From Neospora caninum Liverpool (lineage: Eukaryota; Apicomplexa; Conoidasida; Eucoccidiorida; Sarcocystidae), in NCBI RefSeq assembly GCF_000208865.1, contig NC_018396.1, positions 558,001-622,000 on the forward strand: a stretch of 64,000 bases of DNA. The letters run 5' to 3'. The translations under genes and the position numbers were made by a program. Each line of letters opens with the position of its first letter. The first letter of the stretch is position 1. This document shows, one piece after another, positions 24,202 through 37,800 of this stretch. The notes beneath the pieces are model-generated. The model was not told the origin of the DNA. It saw only the letters and a list, made by a program, of their open reading frames with translations, and searched no databases.

Positions 24202-27200
24202 ATGGCGACGCCTCTCGGCCTTCTGGGCTCCGCGTCGTCGGCTCCTCCCAGCTCGCCGGGGTCTTCGTTTCTGCGTTGTCGAGAGGCGCCAGCTGCGCTC
24301 GCGAGGCCCCAGAGCGCGCCTGACTCCTGGGCATGCAGTCGCCGTCCTGTGGGCGTCGCGTCTCTCCTTTCTTCGCCGTTTCGCGCGGCAGCGGCTCTGA
24401 CCATGGCGGCAGCCGTGGCAAGTCAAGCGCCCTCGCTGACTGCGCTCCTCTCCTCCATGTGCACCCAGTTTGCTCCAGCTCCTGTCGCGCCTCTTGCCTT
24501 CTCGCATCCCTTCCCCGCTGCTTGCCTGCCGAGTACGAGCAAACCTGGCGCGTCCCATCCTCTCTCTCACGGCGTGCCGACGACCTTTCTAGCCTCACCC
24601 ACCTGCGCGGCGTCGCCGCTGTCGCTGTCGTCCATCCTCCAGCAGCCTGCTGGCCGCGGGGGGCCTTTGGCGTCGCCCTCGGCGTGGCAGGGGCGTCTCT
24701 TCTCGGTGATGCCGGCGGCCACTCTCGCGTTGGCGGACCAGGCAGAGAAACCCGAGTCTTTGCGGCACTCCGCGGACGCCTCGCCTTCGCATCCGGCCTT
24801 CGACATCACCTCGCAAGAGGCGGTTCCAGAGCTGCATCTGACAGCGACGGAGTACGTCCACAAGAAGACAGGCGCGCGCGTGATGAGCCTTACCGTGCCT
24901 GAGAACGAGACAGAAAAGGTGTTTTGCATCTGCCTGCGCACGCCCGTGGCGGACTCCACGGGAGTGCCTCACATTCTCGAACACAGCGTTCTGAGCGGCA
25001 GCAACAAGTACCCGCTCAAAGAGCCCTTTGCAGAACTGCTCAAAGGCAGCATGTACTCGTACTTGAACGCGTCGACGTACCCAGACCGCACCTGCTACCC
25101 TGTCGCTTCCGTGAACGACAAGGACTTCTACAACCTCGCCGACGTGTACTTTGACGCTGTGTTCCAACCTCGAGCGATTCGCGACGAGACCGTCCTGCTG
25201 CAGGAGGGCTGGCGGCTCGAAGTCACATCGGAGGACGCGAAGGCCGAGGGCGACGCCGTGCGACTTCGCGGCGACGGAGAGCTCGACGAGAGCCGGAAGA
25301 GAAAGCGGAAACTGGCGTTCCAAGGCGTCGTTCTGAACGAAATGCGCGGCGTGTACTCCTCCCCAGAGGCTCTGCTCTGGAAGGCCCAGATGGAGACGCT
25401 CTTCCCGGACATCCCGTCGTACGCCCACGACAGCGGAGGCGATCCGCAAGACATCAAAACGCTCACCTTTGACGCTTTTAAGGAGTTCTACAACCGATTC
25501 TACCACCCTTCCAACGCAAAAATCTTCTTCTGGGGGTACGTGCAAAACGAATGCTGGATAGGAGAGTGGACGAAACAGAATTCACGCGGGGATTTGGGGG
25601 ATTTCTGTGGAAAAGCGGCGGGTGTCGTCGCTGCCGCGCGTGCGGCGACTCGCCATTTCTCTCTTGCTCCCATTGGGTTGTCTCTCCTTCAGGTCAGACG
25701 ATGTCATGCGGCGCCTTGACTTCGTGGACAAAAACCTGGAAGCTCTGGAAGTCCCGAAGACCTGTAACCGGGCGATTGAAGCATCTTCAGTTGTCCCTAG
25801 TCAGCCGCTGCTTCCGGGTACGCGCTCCGAAGCGACGAATCGCGTTCGCCAACACACAGATATAGGTCCACCTGCACGTCTCCCTCCAAAAACATATGCC
25901 CCTATAACTATATATTCATGTTTACGCTTGCATGATTCGCGTAGATGTCGAATCGAGGGTGAACCCCTACAGCTAGAGAATCAACACGTGGGCCGCAAGC
26001 GGTGGGTGAACGACGCGGTGTGGCCCAGAAGCGATATGAGACAGTCAAAGGCCTCTAAGGAAACTGTGAACTGGCCGGAATCCGCATTTAGGGGACTATT
26101 CTATCCATCCACATCTATTTATCTGTCTGCAGCTATTTATCGACATCTATCTATCTATATCCATATATATATATATATATATATATCCATATATATATAT
26201 ATATCCATATATATATATTTATTTATTTATATGCATTTATGTATATTTGGCGCGGTGTCTCTGTATGCTGTCCCCGGAGCAGCATCCATCGATATGCATC
26301 GATCTGTTTCGTTTGCGACTGCGGATGAGTGGAGGCCCTTTGGTGAAGTCTCCGTTCTGTGAGCGTCGGCGTCTCGGCTCTCTTGTTCAGCGCCCACACG
26401 AGTCACGCGGGTTTTTCCCGCGCCGAAGGAGCAACTGGAAGATCTCGTGACGGTGAACTTGGTTCTCGATCCCATGGGTTTTCCGGTTCCCACGCCGTTT
26501 CAGCGCCTGAGCCTGACTATTCTGAGTCACCTTCTCATGGGCACGAGCGCGAGTCCCCTCTACCGCGCGCTCACCGAAAGCGGGCTCGGAAAGCAAGTCA
26601 TCGGCGGCATTGAAGACGGTTTGAAGCATCTGCTCTTCTCCGCCGGGCTAAAGGGTAGGGAGCGCACCGCAGTCTCCGTTGACACGCCCTCGTGTGGACA
26701 GAGACTTGTGTCCCCCCATTGTGGGTCGGCCCAACTCTGCAGCCTGGTCGAGATCTTCTCTTCCGGGTGGAAACGCATGCTCACCTGGCCCTGAGGGACT
26801 GATCCTCGATGTGCCCAATATCTTCCCCTGCATTTGTGGCTCATAGATGTGTCGCGCTATCTGGTGCGCATGCCTTTGAGATGTCGAGGTAGAAGTGGAC
26901 GCCCCGTGTTGCCGATTCTAGAGTTCCTCGGCTTTTCCACCGACGGTGGACGCAGGCCAGTGAGGGCGGCGAGCCTTTTGAGGCTTCTGCGGGCACTGTG
27001 CCAAATCGCGTCCACCGGACCTTTTTCGAGGGAGATCCTGGATCTCGCTCTGTCTCTCTCGCGTGGCTTTGTCAGTGCGAAGAGAGGGAGAATGGCGGCG
27101 CTCTGTGTGCGTGTGCTCTTTGTCTCTCGCTTCCGCGCACGCGCGCGCCCCGTTTCCCCTGCAGGTGTGCCACAACAGAGCGAGGGAGGCACGAGTGCCG

Positions 27201-30200
27201 TGGACAAAATCGAGGAAATTGTCTTAGAATGTCTCGAGAAGCACGCGCGGGAAGGCTTCACAGATGAGGCGATCGACGCCTCGATCAACAGCACGGAGTT
27301 CCGACTCCGCGAATTCAACACGGGCAGTTTTCCTAAGGGCTTGGCCGTCATTCAAGAGATGACTGCCGGGTGGACCGAAGATCGGGTGAGTTCGAAGAAA
27401 GAGAGGTTTCAAATGATCCTCAGAGACGGCAGCAGGCGGCGCGAGAGCCGTATTCACTCACGCGCGAAAAAGAAAGGATAGAGACTCAGACACAGGAGCT
27501 TTTCATTGACATATAAGAGAGGAGATCGCCTTTTAGGCTCCGACGAAAAACGACGGGAATCTGTCATGGGCCGTGTGCCTGGATGCGCGCGCGGGGGGGA
27601 GTGCTTGACCTTTCCTTCCTTCGATAGTCCACGCTCAATCTTACCATACACAGTACGTTTATGATCCCAGGCTGGGGCGAGAGGTTGCCTTCGCTTGCAG
27701 TGTCTCTCTCGCTTTTTGCTCGTGCTCTCTCACGTGTCTGCCTCGGTGTGTCTCTCCGTATGACGCAGGACCCGGTTGACGGCCTGCGCTTCGAAGGCCA
27801 TTTGGAGGAACTGCGTCGCCGGCTGAAGAGCGGCGAACCGCTTTTCGAAAACCTTCTGAGGAAGTGAGTTGAGACTGAGGAGGCGCAAGAAGCTTTGGCT
27901 TCCGCCTTTGGTTCTCTCCTCTCCTTCGGAATGGCATCTCCGATGCCTCTCTTTCTTCCGTCGTCTCCCTCCGTCGCCATCTCCTCTCAACGTCTGGTTC
28001 TGCCGCCTGAGTGTTCGCCCGTCCTCCGGCCTTTGCTCGTTTCCTGCGCTCGCCACTCCTCCAGTCCCCGCCTTTGCACCGTTTGCATGCATCTTTCGTC
28101 GCTCTCGCTTCCTGTTCCCCCAGCTACCTGCGCTCGGGCCTCCTGTCTGCTCTGTGCTCTGCTGCGTCGGCCAGGCACTTCATCGGCAACACTCACCGCG
28201 CCACGATTCACCTGCGGGCGGATCCCGATGAAGAGGCGCGAAGAGAGGCGAAAGACAAAGAGGAGATCGAAGAGGTGGAAGCTTCGCTGTCGAGTGAAGA
28301 ACTCGACGCCCTCGAAACGCAGACGATCGAACTGAAAGCGAAACAGGTAAGGCTCTGAGGAGGATCCGTGAGGAAGCGTGCACAGTGAATAGCCATGCAC
28401 CGCATGCAGACGACAGCTGTGTACATACCCCGGCGTATTTGTACACAAATCTGTACTTGGATGCGGATGAAGTTACTCGTGCATGGAACGACGCGTTCTT
28501 GTGCCAAATGCAAAACTGTCAGAGAGCGGCTATTTGTACCGATGCCGAGAACGTATTCCATTATATATATAATTATATATATATGGATATATGGATATAT
28601 ATATGTGTATGTGGATATATAGGTTTACGTGTAGGATTGAGTTTGCAGTGGCTGACGGACAAGTGCATGCTGTGTGTGGTGTTTTCGTTTCCACTTTGGT
28701 TTTTCGCAGATGGCCGAAGACCCGCCAGAAGCCTTGCGGACGCTACCGACGTTGACTCTCCAGGACGTTGATGCGGTGAGCAAACAGGAGACGTAAGCGA
28801 ATAGCTCTCTGTTGCCGATGAGAGACTCCCACATTGCAGAACACCCCCACGTTTCGGGAAAGTGCCTCTGTTCTTCGCTGGCCGTGTCTCTGTTTCGTCC
28901 TTTGTCGCCTCTCCCCTGATGACGTGAAAGCTCTTTTGATTTCCATGAACGGAGTTACATACTAGATTACCAGGAGCCGACTGTTTCACTGCGTGTTTCG
29001 CAGGAAGGCGAGGAGATTCCGACGACGATCGAGTCTTACCTCGACGGCCGCGCTGCCTTACTGCGCCATGCTCTCCCCACAGCCGGAATTCTTTATGTAG
29101 ACTTGGCATTCCCGCTCCACACCTTGACCCTGGATGAGCTGAGATACCTCGCCCTCTTTGGTCGTCTTCTGGTCGAAGCAGGTGAGAAACAACTGCACTT
29201 TCTCAAGGTGCGCCGTCGCCAAAACTCTCCACATGTATCCACATGTATCCATATATATATATATATATATATCCCTTTAAGTATTTGTACGTATATATGT
29301 CTATTTGCATGTATCCGCGTGTTGCTCTCTGGCATTCCTCCGCCGTCACGATCTGTCTCTTTTTTTCGTGTGCGGTCTTCTTTGCTCTTTCTCTTCTCTC
29401 TGTCTTTTCGCGCGTGCCTTTCTCTCGCTCGTAGCGTAGGGTGCGTGGGATCTCTCGTGTGCGTTACAACGTTTTGGGGTTTGCGCCTTGTTTTTTCAGG
29501 CACGTCGACGAAGGACGAGGCAGCCATTGTACACCACATTGGCAGATACACGGGCGGGATCTCTTCCGTAACAGACATCCGCACGCTTCATCCGAACCCG
29601 CGGGAAATCGCTGACCCATATCAGTCGGCGGGCTATTTCATCATTAAAGGGAAGGTCAGCGGAAACTGAGCAGAGGAAACATCTTGCTAGATGCAGTTTT
29701 TGCCGCTCGCCACTTTCCGCTCCACCCGCAGAAACGCGACACCACGGAGCCCACGAGAAATACCGTCTCCCGGTGTCCCACTCTTTTGCACAGTCCTCTG
29801 CATATATAAATAGATATGTATATGCATAGATGTATGTATGCAAATCGTCAGACATTCACCGCTATATACATCTACATCTACACACGCATATATATATATA
29901 TACATACATACATACATACATACATACATACAGCTGCCACATGGTAGCGTTGCAGGGAATCTCCAGGACACATAGTAGGCGTGCCTTGTGCCTGCATGCA
30001 TTCGTATTTACCGAGATATGCGTGCGTTTTCCGAAGGTGAAGTGTTTTTGGTTTTGCGTGGCGATTTGCGGGACGTTCCTGAGGGCAATGGCGAGAGATG
30101 CGCGTGGTGGCTTTTTTCAGGCTCTGAAGTCGCGCATTCCCGAGTTGTTTTCGACGATTGCCGAGATCATGACCGACGCGAACCTGGGAAATGGCCGCAG

Positions 30201-32931
30201 AGGAAAAGAAATCCTCAAGGAGACGCTTTCATCCTTGGAAGCAGCCTTCCTCCACTCTGGACATGCGATGGCCTCGTCGAGGATCTTGGCGTCCTTGACT
30301 GTCACCGGCTACATTAGCGAACAAAGACATGGGCACGCGTATCTCGAGTTCATCAAGGACTTGAAGAAACAGGTAAGCGTTGGACAACTTCTCGCTTTTT
30401 TCGGGGCACATGTGTATGTGAGAATGCACATTCCTGTCTCTTCTTTTTTGCGTATTTTTTCGGGAAACGCCTCGGCCAGTATGCTGTCTCTGTTGGACAC
30501 TCCGCTTGTCCTGGTCTGCTCGTTAGGGCCAGTGTGCGGACAGGGGAGGCGGACAGGAGAACGCGCGTAGCCCAACGATCTCAACCTTTGGAGCGTTGTT
30601 CTATATGCATATATATATATATATATACGTATAAATGTGCAGATGGAGTTATCTCTGTGGGTGTATCCACGTAGGAGGGTTTGTCATTTGTCATGTACAC
30701 GACTACGTCTCTGTTTTGTTGGTGCTTCTCTTCTTCTTCGCATCGTCCCTTCTTTCCCTTCTCTCTCTCCCTTCGCAGCCGTGTGTCGCTCTGCTTCGTT
30801 TCTTCGCTTCTTCATCTTTTCTTTCGCTATATCTTCCCTCGTTCTCTCCGCTTCGAAATGTGCCGCTGGTTTCGCAGGCTGACGAGGACTGGTCTCCAAT
30901 CCAGGAGAAACTCGTCACGATCCGAGAGAAGCTGCTGAAGGCGCAGCGTGAACAGTTGCTGATCAACTTGACGGGAGACGAGACGACCCTCGAGGCGGCG
31001 ACTTCGCCGGCGCATGCAGGCGGGCGGGCACTGGCTGAGGCTGTCCAGGCTCTGCGCACAGGTGCTTCCTCCCATCACGCGTGTCTCGATGGCAAGCGAG
31101 GAGTTCACCCTTGCCCGTGGGGGGCGGAGCTGAAGAAGAAGCATGGCCTTCTCCAAGTCAAGGAAGAAGGCACCGTTGGCGAAGGCTTCGTTGTCCCCAC
31201 GCGGGTTAGACAAAAACGAACCAGGGCGAACCCCGGAGAAGCTGCCTAGACATGTCTTTTGGACACACACTTTTCCCTCGGGTTTATCACCGAAACAGCC
31301 AAGATCCTCCAATAGAAACGTAACTCCGTGGGCATCAACAGACCTCTCACGCTTCCGGACGACACATCCGAGTGTCCTCGCCAGCGGCAGCTGCATCTGG
31401 ACAGCAGACGCTGTTGCTCCTCGTCCGCTCTGTGTGGACGCCAGGGGGGACGGGGAGTGTCTCCACAGACCCCGCTGCTCCTTCCCCTCTTAAAGGACGA
31501 GCGAGACACGCGAAGAAAGCTCGAGGCAAAATTCCGGAAACACTCAGGCAAAGTCTTCCATCGCCATTCTTGACAGATTTGTCGAGACCTATATATATAT
31601 ATATACATATATAGACATATATATGTATATATATATAGACATATATATGCATATATATATAAATAAGATTTATATTTATATATTTATCTCCATTTTTATG
31701 GGTGGTTTCTTTGTCGAGTCGCTGGCAGCTTTTTGTCCTGTGCCTTCTATCCGGAACTTTTTCGCGAGGCATCTCTAGCTTGTGTGAGGTGGCCAGTTGT
31801 GGGGGTTTGGCGTTGCCTTTCTGCGCGTCTTCCGTCGCCCTCTCTGTCGAGGTGAAGGCTGAAAAAAGTGCGAGTTGGGGCGGTTGGTGAGGTCTTTGGG
31901 GCATCGGAGTGTTCGCCGTTTCCATGCTGTCCCTTTTCAGGTGAACTACGTCGGCCTGGGTGGGCGACTCTTCGCTCCGGGCGAGCCTTACGTCGGTGCC
32001 TCTGCTGTAGCAGTGCGTGCGCTGTCGACGGGATACATCTGGGACAACATTCGCGTGGTGGGAGGGGCGTACGGCAGCTTCTTTCGCTCGGATTTCACGG
32101 GAACTTTCCTCTTCACGTCCTACCGGGATCCACATCTCCGAGACACACTGAAGAGGTACCTGGGGGCGGGTGCTGGGCTTCACCAATTCGCCGAAAATTT
32201 GGACGAGCGTAGCCTAACGCGTGCCGTCATCGGCGTTCTTCGCGACCTCGATCAGCCGACGCCGAACGATCAGAAGGGCTACCGTGCACTCTGGCAGACC
32301 ATTCAGGGCGAAACGAAGGAAGATAGGCAAAGATTTCGCAAAGAGGTGAGAATCCACACAGACACAAGCATACGCTTTGTCTCTGATGCCACGTCTACGA
32401 GTACCCCAGATGCACTTTATAGACGTGTAGGGGTTCGCTGTGTCTTCTTTCTCGCGGTTTCGCGCGTTCTCTGTAAGTCTCTTTTTCGCTGGTTTGTGTA
32501 TTCCTCTTTCCTTGCGCTCCCTTCCTGCTTCTTTTGTTGTGCCTGGGCGTCTTTGGTGTCGTGTTCTGGCCGGAGGGGAAAAGCGCGCGCGCATGTGTAT
32601 GTGGGGTGCGGTCTCTCTCGATTTTTCTCGGCGCGTTCAGGTGCTGCAAACGACCGCAGCCGATATTCGCGCGTTCGCTGATCGACTGGAAGCGCAGCTC
32701 GGTGGAGAGGCGCGGAGGCGCCAGTTGGAGGAGGGCTCTCTGCTGGAACGCGAGAGAGTCGCAGCCTCTTCGCTTTCCGCCGACGAGGCGCTGAAGACGC
32801 CGAGTCTCGTTTCCGTCGTCGTCGGCAGCAAAACGGCCTTCGACGAAGCTTCGAGGCAAGATCCTGCGATCGTCTACAAAATGAAACGCGTCATGGGAGA
32901 CGGCGCAGCAGATCCGGAAGACTCTGCATGA
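24202..32931 (+). CDS. M16C zinc metalloprotease, falcilysin / presequence-protease type
   Basis: A thirteen-exon gene of 1276 aa. Exons: 24202-25535, 25693-25763, 26391-26654, 27165-27385, 27769-27863, 28175-28346, 28710-28775, 29004-29181, 29500-29654, 30121-30372, 30878-31204, 31941-32345 and 32641-32931. All junctions are phase-consistent. The inverted zinc motif HILEH is at residues 257-261, inside VPHILEHSVLSGS. The distal glutamate ligand is probably E380 in LNEMRGVYSSP. The spacing is wider than in mammalian PreP and close to falcilysin because of a charged insert (ESRKRKRK). The C-terminal half retains the substrate Arg/Tyr pair R1083/Y1089 in IRVVGGAYG. By family it is a closed-chamber peptidase that degrades transit peptides or other short unfolded peptides. 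Residues 1-215 are Ala/Ser/Pro-rich with scattered Arg and almost no acids, suggesting organelle import (mitochondrion or apicoplast; cannot be decided here). The ATG at 24202 sits in CACCATGG. Confidence 0.95.
26140..26248. repeat. (ATCT)n/(AT)n compound microsatellite in intron
   Basis: An ATCT-rich stretch runs into several blocks of AT dinucleotides broken by CC, inside the intron between exons 2 and 3 of the M16C protease gene. Confidence 0.9.
28561..28622. repeat. AT-rich microsatellite in intron
   Basis: Interrupted TA/GGATAT units inside the intron between exons 6 and 7 of the M16C protease gene. Confidence 0.8.
29231..29300. repeat. (AT)n microsatellite in intron
   Basis: A short duplicated ACATGTATCC unit followed by a pure AT run and AT-rich tail, in the intron between exons 8 and 9 of the M16C protease gene. 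Confidence 0.85.
29801..29931. repeat. (CATA)n and (AT)n microsatellite in intron
   Basis: AT-rich sequence ending in a run of CATA tetranucleotides (about eight units, near 29899-29931). It sits in the intron between exons 9 and 10 of the M16C protease gene. Confidence 0.9.
30603..30634. repeat. (AT)n microsatellite in intron
   Basis: An AT dinucleotide run flanked by TGC and ACG, within the intron between exons 10 and 11 of the M16C protease gene. Confidence 0.85.
31589..31690. repeat. (AT)n compound microsatellite in intron
   Basis: Repeated blocks of AT dinucleotides separated by AGAC and GTAT units, running into a TTTATA-rich tail. It lies in the intron between exons 11 and 12 of the M16C protease gene. 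Confidence 0.9.
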
Positions 32932-34366
32932 GAGGCGCCTTCCCCCCGCGAGAGCCCGCGTGCAACGACCCCCTTGGGCACAAAGATACAGAGGAAATGG
33001 GAATTGCGGACCTGTCTCTGCAAGTGAACAAAGACGTTCTGTCTCTACATATATCGACTTATGTATACAGGTCTAGAGATCTATTCGGACACATGCGTGC
33101 AGACATGGATGTTGAGATATATATGCGTGTACGCATATTCGGATGTTTCTCGTGAGCAGGTGGGTGATGGATTATAAGAGGAAAATGAGGGATCGCGAGA
33201 GAAGGCAGAGCGGAGAAAGCGCGAGGTGCCGGGAGGAGTGAGAGCGTCTCTATTTGTGTCAGTCACGAGAGCGGAGAGGCAGAGAGAAAGATGGTGAGGG
33301 CGAGAGAAGACAAGGGACAAGGCATGAGGGAGAAGGAACTGCCTATTTCTACTCTCGGGCGCATGGGAAAAGTGAAGAACACCCAGCGGGGAGTTATTTA
33401 CTGCGCCGGTAAGAGTGCACTGTCGAAGCGCGCGTGCGAACGGACGAACTGTCTCCGTAGTCCCCTTGATTGCTGACGAAGGACACACGGCACGAGAAGC
33501 GCGCGAACAGCTGATAAATACACGTGTGTTTATTTTTATATGTATACCGCTGTGAATATCCACGGCTCTGCAACCGTTGAGGAAGTCGCCTGTTGCGAGC
33601 GAGAGTTGTCTCCGCGTTCCAAAGTGGAAGAAGAAAAGGGGAGACGGGAGGAGAAGAGCAAATCGGAGGCGAGAGTGAGCGCGCTTGGCGCAGGCTGGCG
33701 TCGATTGCAGGGCTGAGAGGGAGAAAGAAGGGACACGAGAGATGGGAGAGAGACAAGAGAGACCGGAGAGGAGGACCGGACCAGTCGGTCTCGCCTTCAC
33801 CGCCCGCTCGCGGATTGCATGTCCTCCGAAGAAGGGAAGAAGGAAGCGTCTCAGATGGGCGACACCGCCGGAGCGAGAGGCCCGCGAAAACGCGAGGCAA
33901 GGCAGGAAAGTGGAAAGTCGTGGAAAGGCTGTTCGTTTGCTCGCGGCCGGGACGGTCGTTCATCAGTGACGGATGGTGAAAATGATGGGGCCGTGTTTTA
34001 TGAGCTGTTTCCGTTTTTAAGCCTGCAGTCGGAGACTGCGTGCCGCAATGACTTCGCCGAATTCAAATCTGCAAACTGAATCTCGAGACGGCCTCGAGGC
34101 ATTTCCGCACAGGCGGAAAGACCCCAAAGAAAGAAGAGAACGACGGATATATAGAAGTAACGAGAGAGAATGAGAGAGTTATCAAAAGACAGAACGAGAG
34201 AGACATGGAGATACTGAGAAAGAGACTGAGATAGGAAGAGAAAGGAAAAAAAGTAGGAAAGGAAGAGAGAATCAGACAAGACAGACAGATTGGCCAATAT
34301 ATACATACATATACATATATATACATATATATACGTATATATATACATATATATACGTATATATAT

Positions 34367-34400
<34 letters not shown>

Positions 34401-34852
34401 GTAGAAGGATGGAAAGACACACAAGCTGAAGAGAGGAAACAAGAGAAGGCGCGAGACACAGTTCTTGGCTATGGAGAGTGAGAAACGACGCCGGAGACGG
34501 CACACTGGAAGTGAGAGGTGTTTGGAAAGATGGCAGACGGAAATCGGATGCCGCGGATGTGAATTGTCCGGTGTTGAGTTGAAGACGCGCGCTCGTCCCC
34601 TGCTGGCTCTCACAAGCGACAGATGCTGACAAAAAGCTCTCGTTTTACCGAAGAAGTGAGAGTGGCAAATAGGTGCCCAGTATCGAAAGCGAGGACACGC
34701 AGAGAAAGAAAGAATACAAAAAACACACAGAAAGAAGGCGATGCAGCTTTTGACATCACACCAAGATCGTATTTGTCTGTTCTCGTCTTCCCCCTCTCTT
34801 GCCCCTCTGGCCGTGGTTGTGGTATATCTGGTATATCCCTTGTCGTCTCTGT
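32932..34852. other. Convergent intergenic region with purine-rich tracts
   Basis: About 1.9 kb between the stop of the M16C protease and the stop of the minus-strand gene at 34853. It should hold both 3' UTRs. The plus strand is strongly GA-rich at about 33160-33330, 33590-33780 and 34100-34280, then an AT microsatellite follows. No gene is supported. Confidence 0.55.
34297..34401. repeat. (AT)n/(ATAC)n compound microsatellite
   Basis: Alternating ATAC and AT units ending in a pure AT run, in the convergent intergenic region about 450 bp past the stop of the 1199-aa minus-strand gene. Confidence 0.9.
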
Positions 34853-37800
34853 TCAAAGTTTCCCCCTTTCCTCATCTTCCCTATCGAAGCCATTTCCCTC
34901 TATTCTTGCGTCTCCCTTGCCGCTCGCGTTTTCTCGCAATGCCTCATTTTCCTTCTGCGTTTGTCGATCTCTCTTCGGCATCGCTGCTTCGTCTTTCTCC
35001 GGTTCCTCTTCTCCTCCGTCTTCTTCGTCGCCTTGGTGGCCGTCGTCTTCCTTCTCTGCGAGGCTTTTCCCTTCCTCTCTCTTCTTTCTCTTTCCTTCGA
35101 CCTCTCGCCCTTCCCGAGCATTTCCCGCAGACGTCGAGGTTGAACGGTGTCGGGGAACGCGCCGCTGCGCACTCGCCTCTCTCTGGCGAAGGCCCTCTCG
35201 GCTGTCTCCTGTCCCCTTCTCTCCAGAAAACTGTCTCTTCCCACTCAGGAACCTCCCGCACGGCCCCGCCTCGCTCGTCCGCACGAGCAATGATCGTTTC
35301 TTCCTCAGGTCGCCCAGCGCGCGAGTGCACCCGCCACTGCGACACGTGGTTTCCGCACAAGAGGAAGAAGCGAGAGAAACAGAGGAAGAAGGTGACGCAG
35401 CGCCGGAAGATCGGCGGAAAGCGCCTCCGTCCGGACGGTGTCTCCGTTCCGTCTCTGCGCCTGTCTCCTGTCTCTCGGCTTCTTGTCGCTCTTCTGACTC
35501 GCGCGCGTCAGGGCCCTCAAAGGCCCCACAAGTGTCTCCGCACATGGCGCGACTGCGGACGGGGGACCAGACAGCGTTCGAACTTCCCGCGCTCGACGAA
35601 GAGTGGAGCGAGGACGAGAGAACAGAAGACGAAAGCGAAGACGACAGGAGAGAAGACAACAGCAGAGAAGAGGAAAGAAGAGACGGAGGCAGCGCCACTC
35701 TGGATCGCCTTCTCGCCTGCGGATTCGAGTCTCGACATCCCGAGGGCTGTGCCGGGTTCTCGCTCTCCGTTTCCTTACCCGTTTTGTCTTCGTCCTGCGC
35801 ATCTCTCTGCCCGTTCGCTCTTCCCTGTACACCATGTTGGGGCGCTGGAGACGCACCGGGAGAATCTGCGACACTGAAGGCTTCTTCCCTCCCGGGGAGT
35901 GCTTCGCAGTTCTCTTCCACTCTGGCGACTCGTGCGCTCGCCCCCTCCGCAAAAACGGGGAAACCTTGGGTTTGGCGAGAACTGAAGCGCGCCGAAACAA
36001 TCACTGAGGGGTGCGAGTGCGACGGAGGCCGAGAGTAAGAAGGAAGAGAAGAAACCGCCGAGGAAGGCAACAGTGGGGAAGGAGACACGGGAGAGGCAGG
36101 CGGTTCTGCCGAGGCCGCGTGCGGACCAGAAGATCTCTCAGAGAGAAGAGGCGCTGTCGCCTTTCGGCCAGCGGCCCCTTCCTGACTTGAGAGACACCGG
36201 GACTGGTCAGCCGACGTCGCCAGAGATCGTCTCTTCGTCTCCTCAAATGACAAAGGAGCAGAAACACCCTCCCACGGAGACAGAAGGAAGGGCGCTTCTG
36301 TTGCATAGGTGGCCCTGGAAGAAGAGGGTGTAGGCTGCGAAGACCAGCCTTCCTTTCGGGCTTCTTTCGCTGCTTCGCCTCTTCCAAGGCTTTCCTCTGA
36401 CGCGGACGCAGAGCTCGTTCTGGCGACCCCGACTTGCCGCGCCTCTCGAATAAAAGCGCGGTTTTCGTTCCGCGAAAACCAAACTTCTTCGCTGCCGTCT
36501 CCTTCGCTTCCTCCTTCGTCGAACAGGTGCTGGTCCCGCTCTCGCCGTGCGCCCTCTTCCTCGCACTGTTGGAGATACACCTCCGCGGCGAAATCAAAGA
36601 TCTTCTTCCCTCTCGCTGTCGCTCGCCGCGCGTGGTGCCGCGCTGATTCGTCTCCTGGCTCTCGCTCCCCCTCCGCGTTTTTCACACTGTGTCTCTCCTC
36701 TCGCCGTTCTTGGTTCTCTTCTCTCGAGCACAGACCCAGAAGAAGAGACGGAAGATTCGAGAAGGCAGAGGGTACTTCACGACAAAGAGAAGCGTGTGGA
36801 CAGGAACGGCGAGGAGTCTGGCTGTAGGGAAAGGCGTCTGTGGAACGGGAAGACGGTGACAACCTTGCCTCGCGTTCGTTTCCTCTGTTTCTCAGCCGGA
36901 GACCACTGACTTCCTCGTCGGACTGTTCGCTCTCTTTCGTGTGAGAAAAAAGCGTCTTTCGGCCTTTCCCGCCTCTCCCGAAGCTCGGCGTCTCCCTCAA
37001 GGCAGCGGACGCAGGCGACAGCGGTGACCGCGTCGCAAACGGCCCCGGAGAACGAGAAGCGACAATAAGGCGTTTTTCCGCGTCGGATTGCTCCGCTGGC
37101 CCGTCGCGTTTATCGGAGTCTGTGCGATCTTCCGAACTCTCTGAATGCGAAAAGGCGCCTCTTGACGCATCTGGGTGGCGCGACGCATCTTCACTTCGCG
37201 CAGGCAGGAGACCCCCCGAGCGCGGGGCGCACGAGGAGACACGTGTCTCCGTGTCTCTTCCCTGTCGCGTTGCAGCGACAGCAGCGGTCGCAGAAGAACG
37301 GTCGCCCTGGCAAGGGAGAGCAGCCCGAGATGGGCACTGCGGAGGACAGGGAGAAGGCGACGCGCAAGAACAGAAGCACGGCGAAGGCGGCAGCCTTGCG
37401 AAGGAGAATTCGCGCGGCAACTTTCCACACCGACACGGCGGCTGCGAAGAAATGCCGGCTGCCTGCGCGTGCGTCTCCACGCGTTTCCTTTCAAAGGCTC
37501 GGCGTTCGTCCAAGTTCTCGTGGCAGTTTTCCTTGTCCCAAGAGCCAGCGAAACATCCACTGTCTCGACACGGAGAGCCAACCGAGGGTGCATCCTCCTC
37601 CGCGTAGAAACCCCGTGCCTGTTCGCCCCACCGCGGGACTGCGCCCTCTTCCGGGGACGGCGCAAACGCTTCTTTCTCCTCTGGAGACGCTTCCACACGT
37701 GCGCAACGGGTCGAAGGCTCCGGAGACGAACGCGCCGTTCGAGCAGGCGACGAAAAGAGCGACACAGACAGGAGACTCTCTGCGCACCAAGCAAAGGCGC

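Noticed and set aside
34623..36038. 471-aa plus-strand frame with an acidic stretch (EEWSEDERTEDESEDD)
   Set aside because: It lies opposite the 3.6-kb minus-strand frame, lacks a supported start and promoter-like leader, and much of it is Ser/Phe/Leu shadow of Arg/Glu codons on the other strand.
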